From positions 1,488,001-1,552,000 of the forward strand of contig NZ_JACHMC010000001.1 of assembly GCF_014204815.1 (NCBI RefSeq): a stretch of DNA of 64,000 nt, written 5' to 3'. The translations under genes and the position numbers were made by a program. Below the pieces are notes generated by a model. The model was not told where the DNA came from. It saw only the letters and a program-made list of their open reading frames with translations, and made no database searches. The stretch's first letter is position 1. The number at the start of each line of letters is the position of its first letter. This document shows, in pieces, positions 29,095 through 40,212 of the stretch. The DNA is from Micrococcus flavus (lineage in GTDB: Bacteria; Actinomycetota; Actinomycetes; Actinomycetales; Micrococcaceae).

Positions 29095-30185
29095 ACCGGC
29101 TCCTCGCCGAGAGCGGCCAGCCGGCGCTGCTCGTCGAGCTCGGTGCAGGAGGCGATCACGGCGGAGAGGTCACCGTCGAGCACAGCGTCCAGGTTGTGGG
29201 CCTTGTAGCCGGTCCGATGGTCGGCCACCCGGTTCTCCGGGAAGTTGTAGGTGCGGATCCGCTCGGCCCGATCCATCGTCCTCACCTGGGCGTGCCGGGC
29301 CGCCGCGTCCTGGGCGTCCTGCTGCTCGCGCCGTCGTTGCAGCAGCCGCGAGCGCAGCACCCGCATCGCGGCCTCCCGGTTCTGGATCTGGGACTTCTCG
29401 TTCTGCATGGACACCACGATCCCCGTGGGCAGGTGCGTCAGGCGCACCGCCGAGTCCGTGGTGTTGACGGACTGCCCGCCCGGGCCCGAGGAGCGGAAGA
29501 CATCCACCTTCACCTCGTTCGGGTCGAGGGGCACCTCGTCCGGCTCGTCCACCTCGGGGAGCACCAGGACGCCGGCCGCGGAGGTGTGGATGCGGCCCTG
29601 GGACTCGGTCACCGGCACGCGCTGGACGCGGTGCACGCCGCCCTCGTACTTCAGGGCCGCGTACACCCCCTGGGACGGGTCCGTGCCGGAGCCCCGGACC
29701 GCGACCTGCGCGTCCTTGACCCCGCCCAGGTCCGACGGCGTGCTCGAGAGCACCTCGGTGCGCCAGCCCCGCGACTCCGCGTAGCGCAGGTACATCCGCA
29801 GCAGGTCCCCGGCGAACAGTGCGGCCTCCTCACCGCCCTCCCCGCCCTTGACCTCGAGGATCACGTCCCGGCCGTCGTCGGGGTCGCGCGGGATGAGCAC
29901 CCGGCGCAGGCGCTCGGCCGCCTGGTCCAACGCGGCCTCCAGGGCCGGCAGCTCGGCGGCGAACGCCTCTCCGTCCTCCCCCGGGGCGGCGGCGAGCTCG
30001 CGGGCGTCGTCGCGGTCGGCGACGGCGGCGGTCCACGCCTCGTGGGCGGCCACCACCTGCCCGAGCTCGGCGTAGCGCCGGCCGACCCGCCGCGCGCGGC
30101 CGGCGTCGGCGTGCACGGCGGGGTCGGAGAGCTGCCGGGCGAGATCCCGGTGCTCGGCGATCAGACGGTCGACCGAGTCGAACAC
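29091..30185 (-). CDS. prfA: Peptide chain release factor 1
   Basis: Terminates translation at UAA and UAG. A 364-residue protein with GGQ at 236-238 ([12 protein letters not shown]) and the RF1 stop-codon recognition tripeptide P-V-T at 191-193, which distinguishes it from RF2. The GTG start is chosen for the GGGAGGT ribosome site just upstream. It lies 89 nt downstream of rho. Confidence 0.97.
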   Translation of the reverse strand: MFDSVDRLIAEHRDLARQLSDPAVHADAGRARRVGRRYAELGQVVAAHEAWTAAVADRDDARELAAAPGEDGEAFAAELPALEAALDQAAERLRRVLIPRDPDDGRDVILEVKGGEGGEEAALFAGDLLRMYLRYAESRGWRTEVLSSTPSDLGGVKDAQVAVRGSGTDPSQGVYAALKYEGGVHRVQRVPVTESQGRIHTSAAGVLVLPEVDEPDEVPLDPNEVKVDVFRSSGPGGQSVNTTDSAVRLTHLPTGIVVSMQNEKSQIQNREAAMRVLRSRLLQRRREQQDAQDAAARHAQVRTMDRAERIRTYNFPENRVADHRTGYKAHNLDAVLDGDLSAVIASCTELDEQRRLAALGEEPV

Positions 30186-30274
30186 GTCGGCACCTCCCTG
30201 GTGGTGAGTCTCAGACGGGAGCGGCCCCGCCCCCGGACCGTGGGGTCCGGCGGCGGGGCCGCGAGCGGGACGGG

Positions 30275-32290
30275 TCAGTCCTCGCCCTTGGCGCCCAGCG
30301 TGGTCTTGGAGACCAGCATGAGGAACTCCGCGTTGGAGGCGGTGTCCTTGATCTTGTTGGTCAGCAGCTCGAGCGCCTGCTGCGTGTCCAGGCCCGAGAG
30401 CACGCGACGCAGCTTCCACATGATCTTGACCTCCTCGGCGGAGAGCAGGACCTCCTCACGGCGGGTGCCGGACGCGTTGACGTCCACGGCCGGGAAGATG
30501 CGGCGCTCGGCGAGCTGCCGGGACAGGCGCAGCTCCATGTTGCCGGTGCCCTTGAACTCCTCGAAGATCACCTCGTCCATGCGCGAGCCGGTCTCCACGA
30601 GCGCCGTGGCGAGGATGGTCAGCGAGCCGCCGTTCTCGATGTTGCGGGCTGCTCCGAAGAACTTCTTCGGCGGGTACAGCGCCGCCGAGTCCACGCCGCC
30701 GGAGAGGATGCGGCCTGACGCCGGGGCGGCCAGGTTGTACGCGCGGCCCAGACGGGTCATGGAGTCCAGCAGCACGACGACGTCGCGCCCCATCTCCACG
30801 AGGCGCTTGGCGCGCTCGATGGCGAGCTCGGCCACCGTGGTGTGGTCGTCCGCGGGGCGGTCGAAGGTCGAGGCGATGACCTCGCCGGCCACCGAGCGCT
30901 GCATGTCGGTGACCTCCTCGGGGCGCTCGTCCACGAGCACCATCATGAGGTGGACCTCGGGGTTGTTCTGCGTGATCGCGTTGGCGATCGACTGCAGGAT
31001 CATCGTCTTGCCCGCCTTGGGCGGGGAGACGATCAGGCCGCGCTGGCCCTTGCCGATCGGGCTGACCAGGTCGATCACGCGGGGGCCCACGAGCTTGTGG
31101 TCCGTCTCCAGGCGCAGGCGCTCCGTGGGGTACAGCGGCACGAGCTTGTTGAACTCGACGCGCTGCGGGCTCTCCTCGGCGGGCTGGCCGTTGACCGTGG
31201 TCACCTTGACCAGGGCATTGAACTTCTGGTTGCGGCCGGAGCCGGTGTGCGGCTTCTCGCCCTCGCGCGGGGCGCGGATGGCGCCGACGACGGCGTCGCC
31301 CTTGCGCAGGCCGAAGCGCTTCACCATGGCCAGGGAGACGTAGACGTCCTTCTCGCCGGGCAGGTATCCGGAGGTCCGCACGAAGGCGTAGTTGTCCAGC
31401 ACGTCGAGGATGCCGGCCACGGGCTGCAGGACGTCGTCCTCGGTCAGCTCGGTGTCGTCCACCTCGGGACCGCGGGTGCGCCGGTTGCGCCCGCGCTCGT
31501 TGCGGTTGCGGCGGTTGCGACGGCCGCGGCCGCCCTCCTCGTCCCGGTCCTCGCGACGCTGGCGCCCGCCGCGGTCCCCGCGGTCGGACTTCTCACCGCG
31601 GTCGCCGCGGTCGGACCCGTCGCCACGGTCCGGACGGTCGTCCTCCCGGCCGCCACGGTCCTCGCCGCGCTCGCCGGAGCGTCCCCGCTGGCGGCTGCGT
31701 CCACGACCCTCGCCGGAGCGGTCGTCCTCGCCCGTGGCGTCATCGTCGGACCGCTCGGTCCGGGCCTCGGGGGCGGAGCCGTCCTGGGCGGAGTCCGTCT
31801 GGCCGCGCTCGGCCCGCGGGTCCTCGGACCGGTCCGCGCCCCGGCGGCGGCGCGAGCGGCCGGAGCCGGACTCGCCCTCGCCGGAGCGCTCGCCGCGGCC
31901 GCCGGAGCGGCGGTCCTGGCCGGAGTCCTCCTGGGTGCGCTCGGGCTCCTGCTCGGCGGCCGGGGCCTCCTGTCCGGCGGGGGCGGGCTGCTCGGCCACG
32001 GCCCCGTCGGAGTCGGCACGGCGGGAGCGCCGGCGGCCGCGGGGCTGCGACGCGTCCTCGGCGGGCGCGGCCTCCTCGGCCTGCGGGGCCGGGGCCTGAC
32101 GGGCCGCGGCGTCGCGGTCGGCGACGGAGCCGCCGCGCTGGTGGTCCGAGATGGCCGCCACGAGGTCCGTCTTGCGCATGCGCGAGCCGCCCCGGATGCC
32201 GAGCTGGGCGGCGAGCGCCTGCAGCTGGGCCAGCTTGAGGGAGGCGAGGCCGCCCCCGGCCGTGGTGGGCTGTTCGGTGGATTCGGTCAC
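30275..32290 (-). CDS. rho: Transcription termination factor Rho, with large Arg/Asp-rich insertion
   Basis: RNA-dependent hexameric ATPase that ends transcription. 671 residues against 419 in E. coli. Rho_N helical domain at about 14-52 ([18 protein letters not shown]), then a charged, low-complexity insertion at about 56-278 rich in RGxR, DRGD and GER motifs. Next are the cold-shock RNA-binding domain ([18 protein letters not shown] onward) and Walker A SPPKAGKT at 422-429. The GTG start follows an AGAAGGA site. Such an insertion was described for Micrococcus luteus Rho and is thought to add RNA affinity in GC-rich transcripts. Confidence 0.96.
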   Translation of the reverse strand: MTESTEQPTTAGGGLASLKLAQLQALAAQLGIRGGSRMRKTDLVAAISDHQRGGSVADRDAAARQAPAPQAEEAAPAEDASQPRGRRRSRRADSDGAVAEQPAPAGQEAPAAEQEPERTQEDSGQDRRSGGRGERSGEGESGSGRSRRRRGADRSEDPRAERGQTDSAQDGSAPEARTERSDDDATGEDDRSGEGRGRSRQRGRSGERGEDRGGREDDRPDRGDGSDRGDRGEKSDRGDRGGRQRREDRDEEGGRGRRNRRNRNERGRNRRTRGPEVDDTELTEDDVLQPVAGILDVLDNYAFVRTSGYLPGEKDVYVSLAMVKRFGLRKGDAVVGAIRAPREGEKPHTGSGRNQKFNALVKVTTVNGQPAEESPQRVEFNKLVPLYPTERLRLETDHKLVGPRVIDLVSPIGKGQRGLIVSPPKAGKTMILQSIANAITQNNPEVHLMMVLVDERPEEVTDMQRSVAGEVIASTFDRPADDHTTVAELAIERAKRLVEMGRDVVVLLDSMTRLGRAYNLAAPASGRILSGGVDSAALYPPKKFFGAARNIENGGSLTILATALVETGSRMDEVIFEEFKGTGNMELRLSRQLAERRIFPAVDVNASGTRREEVLLSAEEVKIMWKLRRVLSGLDTQQALELLTNKIKDTASNAEFLMLVSKTTLGAKGED

Positions 32291-32594
32291 GAAGGTTCCT
32301 TCTCCCTCGTCAGCAGCCCTGCGGCGCGTCACGCGCGGCGGGCTGGGATGTGCGCCCGGCCGGGACGCACAACGGCGTCCCTGAGGACCGGAAGGTCTGG
32401 TCTTCCCTGATGACTCGGCGCCTCCCCGGCTCGCGCGCAGTCACTGCGTGGCGGAGCGGAGGCCCCGGAACTCGACCGGGCCGGGAAGCGGTGACGCTCC
32501 GCGCGAGACGTGCCGCGTGCGGGTCACCGGGCCGACGGCGTGCGGGACGGGACCGGCTGGTCACCGTCCGTGCCGGTCCGCGAGGCGGTCCGGA
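32291..32594. other. Intergenic region upstream of rho
   Basis: 304 bases between the rho start and the thrB stop. It holds the rho leader and presumably its promoter, though I see no convincing -35/-10 pair, and near thrB an interrupted hairpin. No open frame with family character. The length suits an autoregulated rho leader, as in other bacteria, but nothing in the sequence proves this. Confidence 0.5.
32550..32579 (-). terminator. Possible terminator after hom-thrC-thrB
   Basis: Arms GGACCGG and CCGGTCC with an inner CAC/GTG pairing, 15 nt or more after the thrB stop. No T-run. Confidence 0.35.
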
Positions 32595-33548
32595 TCAGCC
32601 GTGGTGGAGCGAGTCCACCCTAGCACCCTCGGCGGCCACGCCCGGGGTGAGCACGCGCCAGGCCGTTCCGTCCCCGCCGGTGAGCCCGCCCACGGCGTCG
32701 ACGGCGCGACGCGCGGCCTCCTCCCCCGGGGCGAGGACCAGCACGGTGGGACCGGCGCCGGAGACGACCGCGGCGTGCCCGGCCGCTCGGAGTCCGGCCA
32801 CCAGCGCGGCGGAGGACGGCATGGCCTCGGCGCGCGCGTCCTGGTGGAGACGGTCCCGGGTGGCCGGCAGGAGCAGGTCCGGGCGCGCGGTGAGGGCGAG
32901 CGTGAGCAGCGCGGCGCGTCCGGCCTGCTCGGCCGCCACGGCGTGGGCGACGGACGCGGGCAGCACGGAGCGTGCGGTGCGCGTGGACAGGGTGGTGTCC
33001 GGGATCGCGACGACGGGGGTGACGTCCGGGTGCAGCGCCAGCGGGGCGGTGGCCCAGCCGCGACCGCCCTCACGGGCCCACGAGACGGTGGCGCCGCCGA
33101 CGAGGGCGGGGGCGACGTTGTCCGGATGCCCCTCGCGCCGGGCGGTGGCGTCGAGCAGCTCCTCCGGGGCGAGCCGCTCCGCCACGGGCAGCAGGCCCTC
33201 GGCGCCGAGGACCGCGGTCACCACGGCCGCGGCGGAGGACCCGAGGCCGCGGGCGTGCGGGATGCGGTTCACCGCGCGCAGGGCCAGGCCCGGGGCGCGG
33301 AAGCCGCGGCGGGTGAGGTGGGCGTGCGCGAGCCGCAGGATCAGGTGGTCCCCGTCCGTGGGCAGGGCCTCCGCCCCCTCCCCCTCGACGCGGGCCGTGT
33401 CCGGTCCGTCGACGACGGCGAGCTCCACCTCGTCCCGCAGCTCGAGGGCCAGGCCCATGGCGTCGAAGCCGGGGCCGAGGTTCGCGGAGGTGGCCGGGGC
33501 CGCCACGCGCACGGCAGCCCCGGGGTTCAGGTCTCGGATCTCGCGCAC
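32595..33548 (-). CDS. thrB: Homoserine kinase
   Basis: Phosphorylates homoserine for threonine synthesis. A 317-residue GHMP kinase with the ATP-binding HARGLGSSAAAVVTAVLG, the N-terminal VRVAAPATSANLGPGFDAMGL and the C-terminal SGAGPTVLVLAPG. The GTG start lies 4 nt beyond the thrC stop. Third gene of the hom-thrC-thrB operon. Confidence 0.96.
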   Translation of the reverse strand: MREIRDLNPGAAVRVAAPATSANLGPGFDAMGLALELRDEVELAVVDGPDTARVEGEGAEALPTDGDHLILRLAHAHLTRRGFRAPGLALRAVNRIPHARGLGSSAAAVVTAVLGAEGLLPVAERLAPEELLDATARREGHPDNVAPALVGGATVSWAREGGRGWATAPLALHPDVTPVVAIPDTTLSTRTARSVLPASVAHAVAAEQAGRAALLTLALTARPDLLLPATRDRLHQDARAEAMPSSAALVAGLRAAGHAAVVSGAGPTVLVLAPGEEAARRAVDAVGGLTGGDGTAWRVLTPGVAAEGARVDSLHHG

Positions 33549-33552
33549 AGGA

Positions 33553-34665
33553 TCAGGCCAGCCCGAGGGCCTCGGCCACGGTCACCACGTCGAACGGCAC
33601 CGAGCGCGGGGAGATCTCGTCGCCGTCGGCGTTCTTCAGGGCCCACTGGGGGTCCTTGAGGCCGTGGCCGGTGACGGTGATGACCCACGTCTTGCCCTCG
33701 GGCACGTTCCCGGCCGCGTGGTGCTTGATCAAGCCGGCGACGCCCGCGGCGGAGGCCGGCTCCACGAACACGCCCTCCTTCGAGGACAGCCAGCGGTGGG
33801 CCTCGAGGATCTCCTCGTCGGTGACGGAGTCGATCATGCCGCCGGAGGCGTCCCGGGCGGCCGTGGCCAGGTCCCAGGAGGCGGGGTTGCCGATGCGGAT
33901 GGCGGTGGCGATGGTGTCCGGGTCCGTGACGGGGTGGCCGAGGACGATCGGCGCGGCGCCCGCGGCCTGGAAGCCCCACATGACCGGGGTCCTCGTGGCC
34001 ACCGTCGGCAGCTCCTCGTCCGAGGTGCCCGGGTGCGGGTTCACATACGGCCGGGCGTACTCCTGGTAGCCCTTCCAGTAGCCGGTGATGTTGCCGGCGT
34101 TGCCCACGGGCAGCAGGTGGTAGTCCGGGGCGTCGCCGAGGGTGTCCACGACCTCGAACGCGCCGGTCTTCTGCCCCTCGATGCGGGCCGGGTTCACGGA
34201 GTTCACGAGGAACACGGGGTAGTTCTCGGAGAGCTTGCGCGCGATGTCGAGGCAGTCGTCGAAGTTGCCCTGCACCTGCAGGATCTCGGCGCCGTGGGCC
34301 ACGGCCTGGGACATCTTCCCCAGCGAGATCTTGCCCTCGGGCACCAGCACGGCGCAGGTCAGCCCGGCCTGCGCGGCGTACGCGGCGGCGGAGGCGGAGG
34401 TGTTGCCCGTGGAGGCGCACACGACGGCCTCGGCGCCGTTCTCCACGGCGGCGGTGATGGCCATGGTCATGCCGCGGTCCTTGAAGGACCCGGTGGGGTT
34501 CATGCCCTCGAACTTGACGTGGACGTCCCCGCGGACCAGCTCGGACAGGTGCGGGGCGCGGATGAGGGGGGTGCCGCCCTCGCCGAGGGTGACCACGCGG
34601 GTGTCCTCGGTGACGGGCAGGCGGTCGGCGTACTCGCGGATGACGCCGCGCCAGACGTGGGCCAT
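33553..34665 (-). CDS. thrC: Threonine synthase
   Basis: PLP enzyme that turns O-phosphohomoserine into threonine. 370 residues with the PLP lysine K62 in [12 protein letters not shown], the phosphate-binding [14 protein letters not shown], the [15 protein letters not shown] segment and a C-terminal [11 protein letters not shown]. The length is that of the short (type B) actinobacterial class. It starts 3 nt after hom stops. Confidence 0.97.
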   Translation of the reverse strand: MAHVWRGVIREYADRLPVTEDTRVVTLGEGGTPLIRAPHLSELVRGDVHVKFEGMNPTGSFKDRGMTMAITAAVENGAEAVVCASTGNTSASAAAYAAQAGLTCAVLVPEGKISLGKMSQAVAHGAEILQVQGNFDDCLDIARKLSENYPVFLVNSVNPARIEGQKTGAFEVVDTLGDAPDYHLLPVGNAGNITGYWKGYQEYARPYVNPHPGTSDEELPTVATRTPVMWGFQAAGAAPIVLGHPVTDPDTIATAIRIGNPASWDLATAARDASGGMIDSVTDEEILEAHRWLSSKEGVFVEPASAAGVAGLIKHHAAGNVPEGKTWVITVTGHGLKDPQWALKNADGDEISPRSVPFDVVTVAEALGLA

Positions 34666-34668
34666 GGG

Positions 34669-36015
34669 TCAGTTCCCTTCGACTCGGAGGACGGACGCCA
34701 CCTCGTGCACGGCGTCCAGGGCGGTGAGGTCGGCGACGACCGCGTCGAGGTCGCGCTGCCGGGCCCGGTGGGTGATCAGGCGCAGGGACGCTCCGGGGAT
34801 CTCGGCGTCGTCGTCCCGGACCTGCCGCAGGGTCTCGATGGAGACGGCGTGCTGCTCGAACACGGCGGCCACGCGGCGCAGGACGCCGGGCTGGTCGGCG
34901 ACGCGCAGGACCACCAGGGAGGAGGTGCGCGCCTCGGCCGGGTCGAGAGCGGGCAGGGCGGCGACCGGGGTGCGCAGGCGGGCGGGGCCGCCGCGGACGA
35001 TGCGCTGGGCGATCGCGACGACGTCGCCCATCACGGCCGACGCGGTGGGGGCGCCGCCGGCGCCGGGGCCGTAGAACATCAGCTCGCCGGCGTTCTCGGC
35101 CTCGACGAACACGGCGTTGAACGCGCCGCGGACGGAGGCCAGCGGGTGCTCGCGCGGGATGAGCGTGGGGTGCACGCGCAGCACGGCGCCCTGCGTGCCG
35201 TCCTCGGCGGTGCCGCGCTCGGCGATCGCCAGCAGCTTGACGACGTACCCGGCGTCCGCGGCCGCGGCGTTGTCCTCGGCCGTGATCCCCGTGATGCCCT
35301 CCACGGACACCTGGTCCAGTGTGTAGGCGGAGCCGAAGGCCAGGGTGGCCAGGATGGCCGCCTTCGCGGCCGCGTCCAGGCCCCCGACGTCGGCGGTGGG
35401 GTCCGCCTCCGCGTAGCCCAGGCGCTGGGCCTCGGCCAGAGCCTCCTCGAAGGAGGCGCCCTCGGCGTCCATGCGGTCCAGGATGAAGTTGGTGGTGCCG
35501 TTGGCGATCCCCATGACGCGGTGCACGGTGTCACCGGAGAGGGAGTCGCGCAGCGGACGGAGGATCGGGATGGCCCCGGCCACGGAGGCCTCGAAGCTCA
35601 GCTGCGCCCCGGAGCGGGAGGCGGCCTCGTAGAGCTCGGCGCCGTGCGCGGCCAGCAGCGCCTTGTTGCCGGTGACCACGGCGGTGCCGGCCTCGAGGGC
35701 GCGCAGGATCAGGGAGCGGGCCGGCTCGATGCCGCCCATGAGCTCCACCACGATGTCCGCGCCGTCCACCAGCGCCTCGGCGTCCCGCGTGTAGCGGGCG
35801 GGGTCCGCCTGCCAGTCGCGCTCCGCGTCCAGGGTGCGCACGGCGATGCCGCCGAGCGTCAGGGGGGCTCCGACACGGTCGTGGAGGACGGCGGCGTCCT
35901 CGGTGAGGATCCGCGCCACCTGGGACCCCACGGTGCCGCCGCCGAGCAGCGCCACGGTGAGGCCCTCCGTGGCGGGGGCGACGTCCTGCGCTGCGGGTGC
36001 GGTGAGCTCGGGCAT
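34669..36015 (-). CDS. hom: Homoserine dehydrogenase
   Basis: NAD(P)H-dependent step at the branch to threonine, methionine and isoleucine. 448 residues with the dinucleotide-binding ALLGGGTVGSQVAR near 22-35, catalytic-domain blocks (ANGTTNFILDRM, YAEADPTADVGGLDAAAKAAILA) and a C-terminal ACT domain (VLRVADQPGVLRRVAAVFEQH). The ACT domain suggests threonine feedback inhibition. A GGAGGA ribosome site precedes the ATG. Confidence 0.97.
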   Translation of the reverse strand: MPELTAPAAQDVAPATEGLTVALLGGGTVGSQVARILTEDAAVLHDRVGAPLTLGGIAVRTLDAERDWQADPARYTRDAEALVDGADIVVELMGGIEPARSLILRALEAGTAVVTGNKALLAAHGAELYEAASRSGAQLSFEASVAGAIPILRPLRDSLSGDTVHRVMGIANGTTNFILDRMDAEGASFEEALAEAQRLGYAEADPTADVGGLDAAAKAAILATLAFGSAYTLDQVSVEGITGITAEDNAAAADAGYVVKLLAIAERGTAEDGTQGAVLRVHPTLIPREHPLASVRGAFNAVFVEAENAGELMFYGPGAGGAPTASAVMGDVVAIAQRIVRGGPARLRTPVAALPALDPAEARTSSLVVLRVADQPGVLRRVAAVFEQHAVSIETLRQVRDDDAEIPGASLRLITHRARQRDLDAVVADLTALDAVHEVASVLRVEGN

Positions 36016-36059
36016 GGTCCTCCGTGGGGTCGGTGCTGGGGATGGTGCGGGCGACCTCC

Positions 36060-36065
36060 AATCTA
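36060..36065 (-). promoter_or_regulatory. -10 box of hom-thrC-thrB
   Basis: Minus-strand TAGATT about 45 nt before the hom ATG, leaving a leader with a ribosome site. The -35 is not clear. Confidence 0.45.
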
Positions 36066-36139
36066 TCGGCCCGGCGCGGGACCGGGTCCCGGACGACGGG
36101 CCGTGACCGGCATGCGGGACGGTGGGCGTCCGGGGCCGC

Positions 36140-37606
36140 TCAGGAGGGGTTCTGCGGGTCGACCTCGCGGCGCAGCAGGTCCTCGACCGTCTCGCGGCGG
36201 ATGATCACCCGCGCCTCCCCCTCCCGCACGGCGACGACGGCGGGCCGGGTCAGGGCGTTGTAGTTCGACGCCATCACGTGCGTGTAGGCCCCGGTGGCGG
36301 GCACGGCCAGCAGGTCGCCCCGCGTGACGTCCACGGGCAGCCACACGTCGCGGACCAGGATGTCCCCGGACTCGCAGTGCTTGCCCACCACGCGGGAGAG
36401 CGCGGGCGCCGCGTCCGAGGTGCGCGAGGCGAGCACGGCGGTGTAGTCCGCGTCGTACAGCACGGGGCGCGGGTTGTCCGACATGCCCCCGTCCACGGCC
36501 ACGTAGCGGCGGGAAGCGGTGGAGCCGTCCGGGGCGTCCGCGTCCACGGTCTTGGTCACGCCCACGGTGTAGAGGGTAAGGCCGGCGGGCCCGGAGATCG
36601 CGCGACCGGGCTCGATCGAGATGCGCGGGCACGTCAGTCCCAGCCGCTCGACGGCCTTGCGGACGTCGGCCGCGAGAGCGGCGGCGATCTCGGCGGCCGG
36701 GCGCGGCTCGTCCACGGAGGTGTAGGCGATGCCGTGGCCGCCGCCGAGGTCCAGCTCGGGCAGCGCGACCCCGTGCTCGGCCTCGACCTCGGCGAGGAAG
36801 CCCAGGACGCGCTCGGCGGCCAGCCCGAAGCCGTCGGCCTCGAAGATCTGCGAGCCGATGTGGCAGTGCACGCCCAGCAGCTCGATCGAGTCCGCCTGAA
36901 GGGCAATCCGCACGGCCACGGCGGCCGGGGACACGCCCGCGATCCCGCCGTCGCGCCCCTCGGAGGACGGGGCGAGGGACAGGCCGAACTTCTGGTCCTC
37001 GTGCGCGGTGGCGATGAAGTCGTGGGTGTGCGCGTGCACGCCCGGGGTCAGGCGCAGCATCACGGGCGCCACCTGCCCGCGCTCGGCGGCGAACGCCGCC
37101 AGGAACACGAGCTCGTCCACGGAGTCCACGATGATCCGGCCGACGCCCGCATCGAGGGCGGCGGCGAGTTCGGCCACGGACTTGTTGTTGCCGTGCAGGC
37201 CGATGTGCGCCGGGTCGACGCCGGCGCGCAGGGCGACGGCCAGCTCGCCGCCGGAGGCGGTGTCCACGCGCAGCCCCTCCTCCGCGGCCCACCGGGCCGT
37301 GGACAGGGTGAGCATCGACTTGCCGGCGAAGTAGACGTCCGCGCCGCCGCAGAGGTCCCTGAACGTCGAGTCGAAGCCCTCCCGGAAGGACCGGGCCCGG
37401 GCGCGGAAGTCGTCCTCGTCCATCACGAGCAGCGGCGTGCCGAACTCGGCCGCGAGCGCGGCGGCGGAGACGCCCTGGACGGCGAGCCCGCCGTCGTCGG
37501 CGCGGGCCGTCCCGGCGGACCAGACCTTCGGGTCCAGGGCGTCCGGGTCCGTCGGCGCCGGCAGCCAGGCCGGGGCGAGCGGGGAGGCGGGGGTCGGCGT
37601 CGTCAT
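36140..37606 (-). CDS. lysA: Diaminopimelate decarboxylase
   Basis: Final step of lysine synthesis. A 488-residue fold-type III PLP enzyme with the PLP lysine K96 in [16 protein letters not shown] for cofactor contacts, HCHIGSQI, the [11 protein letters not shown] phosphate-binding loop and KHCESGDIL with the active-site Cys supplied by the partner subunit. It follows argS by 11 nt, the usual argS-lysA-hom-thrC-thrB order of Actinobacteria. Confidence 0.96.
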   Translation of the reverse strand: MTTPTPASPLAPAWLPAPTDPDALDPKVWSAGTARADDGGLAVQGVSAAALAAEFGTPLLVMDEDDFRARARSFREGFDSTFRDLCGGADVYFAGKSMLTLSTARWAAEEGLRVDTASGGELAVALRAGVDPAHIGLHGNNKSVAELAAALDAGVGRIIVDSVDELVFLAAFAAERGQVAPVMLRLTPGVHAHTHDFIATAHEDQKFGLSLAPSSEGRDGGIAGVSPAAVAVRIALQADSIELLGVHCHIGSQIFEADGFGLAAERVLGFLAEVEAEHGVALPELDLGGGHGIAYTSVDEPRPAAEIAAALAADVRKAVERLGLTCPRISIEPGRAISGPAGLTLYTVGVTKTVDADAPDGSTASRRYVAVDGGMSDNPRPVLYDADYTAVLASRTSDAAPALSRVVGKHCESGDILVRDVWLPVDVTRGDLLAVPATGAYTHVMASNYNALTRPAVVAVREGEARVIIRRETVEDLLRREVDPQNPS

Positions 37607-37617
37607 GTCCGGCTCCC

Positions 37618-39288
37618 TCACATCTTCTCCGGAGCGGACACGCCCAGCAGGTCGAGGCCGTTGCGGAGCACCTGGGCCGCGGCGGTGTTCAGCCACAGGC
37701 GGGTGCGGTGCAGGTCCTCGACCGCGCCCGGGGCCCCGTCCTCGGCCGGCACGGGGGTGATGCGGCAGGCGGCGTACCAGGAGTGGTACGCGCCGGCGAC
37801 GACCTCGAGGTGGCGGGCCACCCGGTGCGGCTCGCGCAGCCGGGCGGCGGAGGCCACGACGGAGGGGAACTCGGCCAGCTGGGCCAGCAGCTCGGACTCG
37901 GTGGGGTCGGTGAGCAGGGACCCGTCGAACGCGGAGCGGTCCACGCCGAAGGCCTCGGCCGTGCGGGCGGCGCCGCACGCCCGGGCGTGGGCGTACTGCA
38001 CGTAGTAGACCGGGTTGTCGTTGGACTGCGAGCGCAGCAGCTCCGGGTCGATGGTGATGGGCGAGTCCGCGGGGTAGCGCGCCAGGTCGTAGCGCAGCGC
38101 GTCCTTGCCCAGCCACTGGACGAGGTCCTTGAGCTCGATGATGTTGCCGGCGCGCTTGGAGAGCTTCGCGCCGTTGACCGAGATGAGCTGGCCGATGAGG
38201 ATCTCGATGTTCGTCGCCGGGTCGTCGCCGGCGGCGGCGGCGATCGCCTTGAGGCGGTTCACGTAGCCGTGGTGGTCGGCGCCGAGCAGGTACACCTTCT
38301 CCTCGAAGCCGCGGTCGCGCTTGTGGAGGTAGTAGGCGGCGTCGGCGGCGAAGTAGGTGGGCTCGCCGTTGGCGCGGACGAGCACGCGGTCCTTGTCGTC
38401 CCCGAAGTCGGTGGTCGTGAGCCACACGGCGCCGTCGCGGTCCGCCACATGACCCTGGTCCCGCAGGGTGTCCACGGCCTGCTGGATGGCGCCGGACTCG
38501 TGCAGGCGGGTCTCGGGGGTGAACACGTCGAAGTGCACGTCGAACGCGGCGAGGGTGTCCTTGATGTCCTGCATCTGGAGCCGGTACGCGGCCTCGCGGA
38601 CCACCGGGCGGGCGGCCTCGTCCGTCAGCTCGCGCACGTCCGGGTGGTCCTTCTCCACCTGGTCGGCGAGCTCCTGGACGTAGGCACCCGGGTAGCCGCC
38701 CTCGGGGACGTCGCGGCCGTGGAGGCGGGCGAGGACGGAGTCGGCGAACACGTTCATCTGGTTGCCGGCGTCGTTGATGTAGTACTCGGCCGTGACCTGC
38801 GCCCCGGAGGCGCGCAGCAGGCGGGCGATCGCGTCGCCGAGGGCGGCCCAGCGGGTGTGGCCGATGTGCAGGGGGCCCGTGGGGTTGGCGGAGACGAACT
38901 CCATGTTCACGGTGCGGCCGGCCAGGGCGTCGTTGCGGCCGTAGGCCTCGCCGGCCTCCACGATGGTGCGGGCCAGCTCACCCGCGGCGGCGGCGTCCAG
39001 GGTGATGTTGAGGAACCCGGGCCCGGCGATGTCCACCTGCGCCACGCCCTCCTGCTCCCCCACGCGCGCGGTGAGCACGGCCGCGAACTCCCGCGGGTCC
39101 ATGCCCGCCTTCTTGGCGAACTGCAGCGCCACGTTGGTGGCCCAGTCCCCGTGCTCGCGGCTGCGGGGTCGCTCCACTCGCACGCGGTCCGCGGTGAGCT
39201 CCTCGCGCAGGGCGGCGGGCAGCTCCCCGGCGTCGACGGCGGCCAGCAGCTGGGCATGGATGAGGGCGGAGAGTTCTTCGGGCTTCAC
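37618..39288 (-). CDS. argS: Arginyl-tRNA synthetase
   Basis: Class I synthetase, 556 residues. HIGH is at 141-144 ([10 protein letters not shown]), a KMSKS-like KLSKR follows SVNGA, and the anticodon-binding DALR domain is at the C-terminus ([18 protein letters not shown]). The GTG start is supported by a TAGACT -10 box 7 nt upstream. A tRNA-Arg gene lies 1 kb away on the other strand. lysA follows and is probably cotranscribed. Confidence 0.97.
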   Translation of the reverse strand: MKPEELSALIHAQLLAAVDAGELPAALREELTADRVRVERPRSREHGDWATNVALQFAKKAGMDPREFAAVLTARVGEQEGVAQVDIAGPGFLNITLDAAAAGELARTIVEAGEAYGRNDALAGRTVNMEFVSANPTGPLHIGHTRWAALGDAIARLLRASGAQVTAEYYINDAGNQMNVFADSVLARLHGRDVPEGGYPGAYVQELADQVEKDHPDVRELTDEAARPVVREAAYRLQMQDIKDTLAAFDVHFDVFTPETRLHESGAIQQAVDTLRDQGHVADRDGAVWLTTTDFGDDKDRVLVRANGEPTYFAADAAYYLHKRDRGFEEKVYLLGADHHGYVNRLKAIAAAAGDDPATNIEILIGQLISVNGAKLSKRAGNIIELKDLVQWLGKDALRYDLARYPADSPITIDPELLRSQSNDNPVYYVQYAHARACGAARTAEAFGVDRSAFDGSLLTDPTESELLAQLAEFPSVVASAARLREPHRVARHLEVVAGAYHSWYAACRITPVPAEDGAPGAVEDLHRTRLWLNTAAAQVLRNGLDLLGVSAPEKM

Positions 39289-39295
39289 CCGGGAG

Positions 39296-39301
39296 AGTCT
39301 A
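39296..39301 (-). promoter_or_regulatory. -10 box of argS-lysA (leaderless)
   Basis: Minus-strand TAGACT, 7 nt before the argS GTG. Confidence 0.55.
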
Positions 39302-39335
39302 CGGAACACGCGGGACGCGCCGCCTCCCCGCGGGC

Positions 39336-39464
39336 CCCCCACGCCCGCAGGCCCCCCGCGAGGGAGAGGACCCGCCCGGCCGCGGCCGGGGCCGCCGCCC
39401 GGACGGCGTCCCGCGCGCGCGCCGAGCGGACTCCGGCGGCGCACAGCACCACGAGCGTCATCCC
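39336..39464 (-). pseudogene. Rhodanese-like fragment, probable end of thiF
   Basis: About 43 residues resembling the C-terminal rhodanese domain of ThiF/MoeB proteins: [19 protein letters not shown] then [12 protein letters not shown]. It is in frame with the thiO fragment on the same strand, as if thiS, thiG and most of thiF had been deleted. Too short to fold as a working domain. A fragment of another rhodanese gene is the alternative. Confidence 0.6.
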
Positions 39465-39494
39465 CTCGTCCGGCGCCTGGGCGGCGGGGGCGGC

Positions 39495-39767
39495 CAGCAG
39501 GTCCAGCACGGCGCCGGCCGGGGTGGCGGCCACACCGTCCTCCCGCACGGTCGCGCCCACCACGAGGCCGCCGTCCGCCCGCGGCACGAGGTACACGGAC
39601 CGGCCGTGCACGAGCGAGCGCACGGGGCCCGGCAGCAGGCGGTCCTCTCCGGGGCCCAGCAGCCGCGGCGGCACGTGCAGCCGGAGGATGTCCCCGTGGA
39701 CCGGCCGCAGCGGCAGCGGCACGGCGGCCGGCGCCCCGCCCAGCGCCCCGTGGCCGAGCCCGGCGGC
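39495..39767 (-). pseudogene. thiO: Glycine oxidase fragment
   Basis: About 90 residues from the C-terminal half of Thi[33 protein letters not shown] and [11 protein letters not shown]. The N-terminal FAD-binding domain (GxGxxG) and the C-terminus are missing. Its 5' boundary at about 39767 directly abuts the thiE fragment that runs the other way, so the divergent promoter region and both gene starts were lost together. Confidence 0.75.
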
Positions 39768-39768
39768 G

Positions 39769-40212
39769 AACGACCGCGCCGACGTCGCGGCCCTGGCCGG
39801 GACGGACGTGTTCCACGGGGGCCAGACGGACCTGACCACTGCGCAGATGCGCGCCCTGCTGGGCCCGGACGTCGTCCTCGGCCGCTCGTGCCACACGCCG
39901 GAGCAGGTGGACGCCGCGGCCGCGGACCCGGGACTGGACTACTTCTGCACCGGCCCAGTCTGGCCCACCCCCACGAAACCGGGGCGGGCCGCCGTCGGCC
40001 TCGACCTGCCCCGCCACGCCGCCGCCGTCACCGCCCCGGGGGCGCCGGCGGCCGGCCGGACGTGGTTCGCGATCGGCGGGATCGACGCCGAGCGCCTGCC
40101 CCGGGTCCGGGAGGCGGGCGCCGAGCGGATCGTGGTGGTGCGCGCAGTCACCGCGGCCGCCGACCCCGCGGCGGCCGCCCGGGCGCTGCGCGCGGGCCTG
40201 CCCCGCCCCTGA
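39769..40212 (+). pseudogene. thiE: Thiamine-phosphate synthase C-terminal fragment
   Basis: About 147 residues of ThiE beginning at [11 protein letters not shown], then [19 protein letters not shown], the phosphate-binding [10 protein letters not shown] and [11 protein letters not shown], ending normally. The N-terminal 60-70 residues, including the pyrophosphate-binding start of the barrel, are absent, and no start codon with a ribosome site is evident at the break. Probably non-functional. An intact copy elsewhere in the genome cannot be excluded. Confidence 0.75.

Noticed and set aside
31450-32130. Long open frame on the plus strand opposite the Rho insertion
   Set aside because: Low-complexity Arg/Asp codons on the minus strand create open frames on the other strand; no start signals or family features.
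36077-36091. CGGGACC-G-GGTCCCG palindrome upstream of hom as an operator or terminator
   Set aside because: Short GC-only palindrome with a one-base centre; such matches are expected by chance at this base composition.
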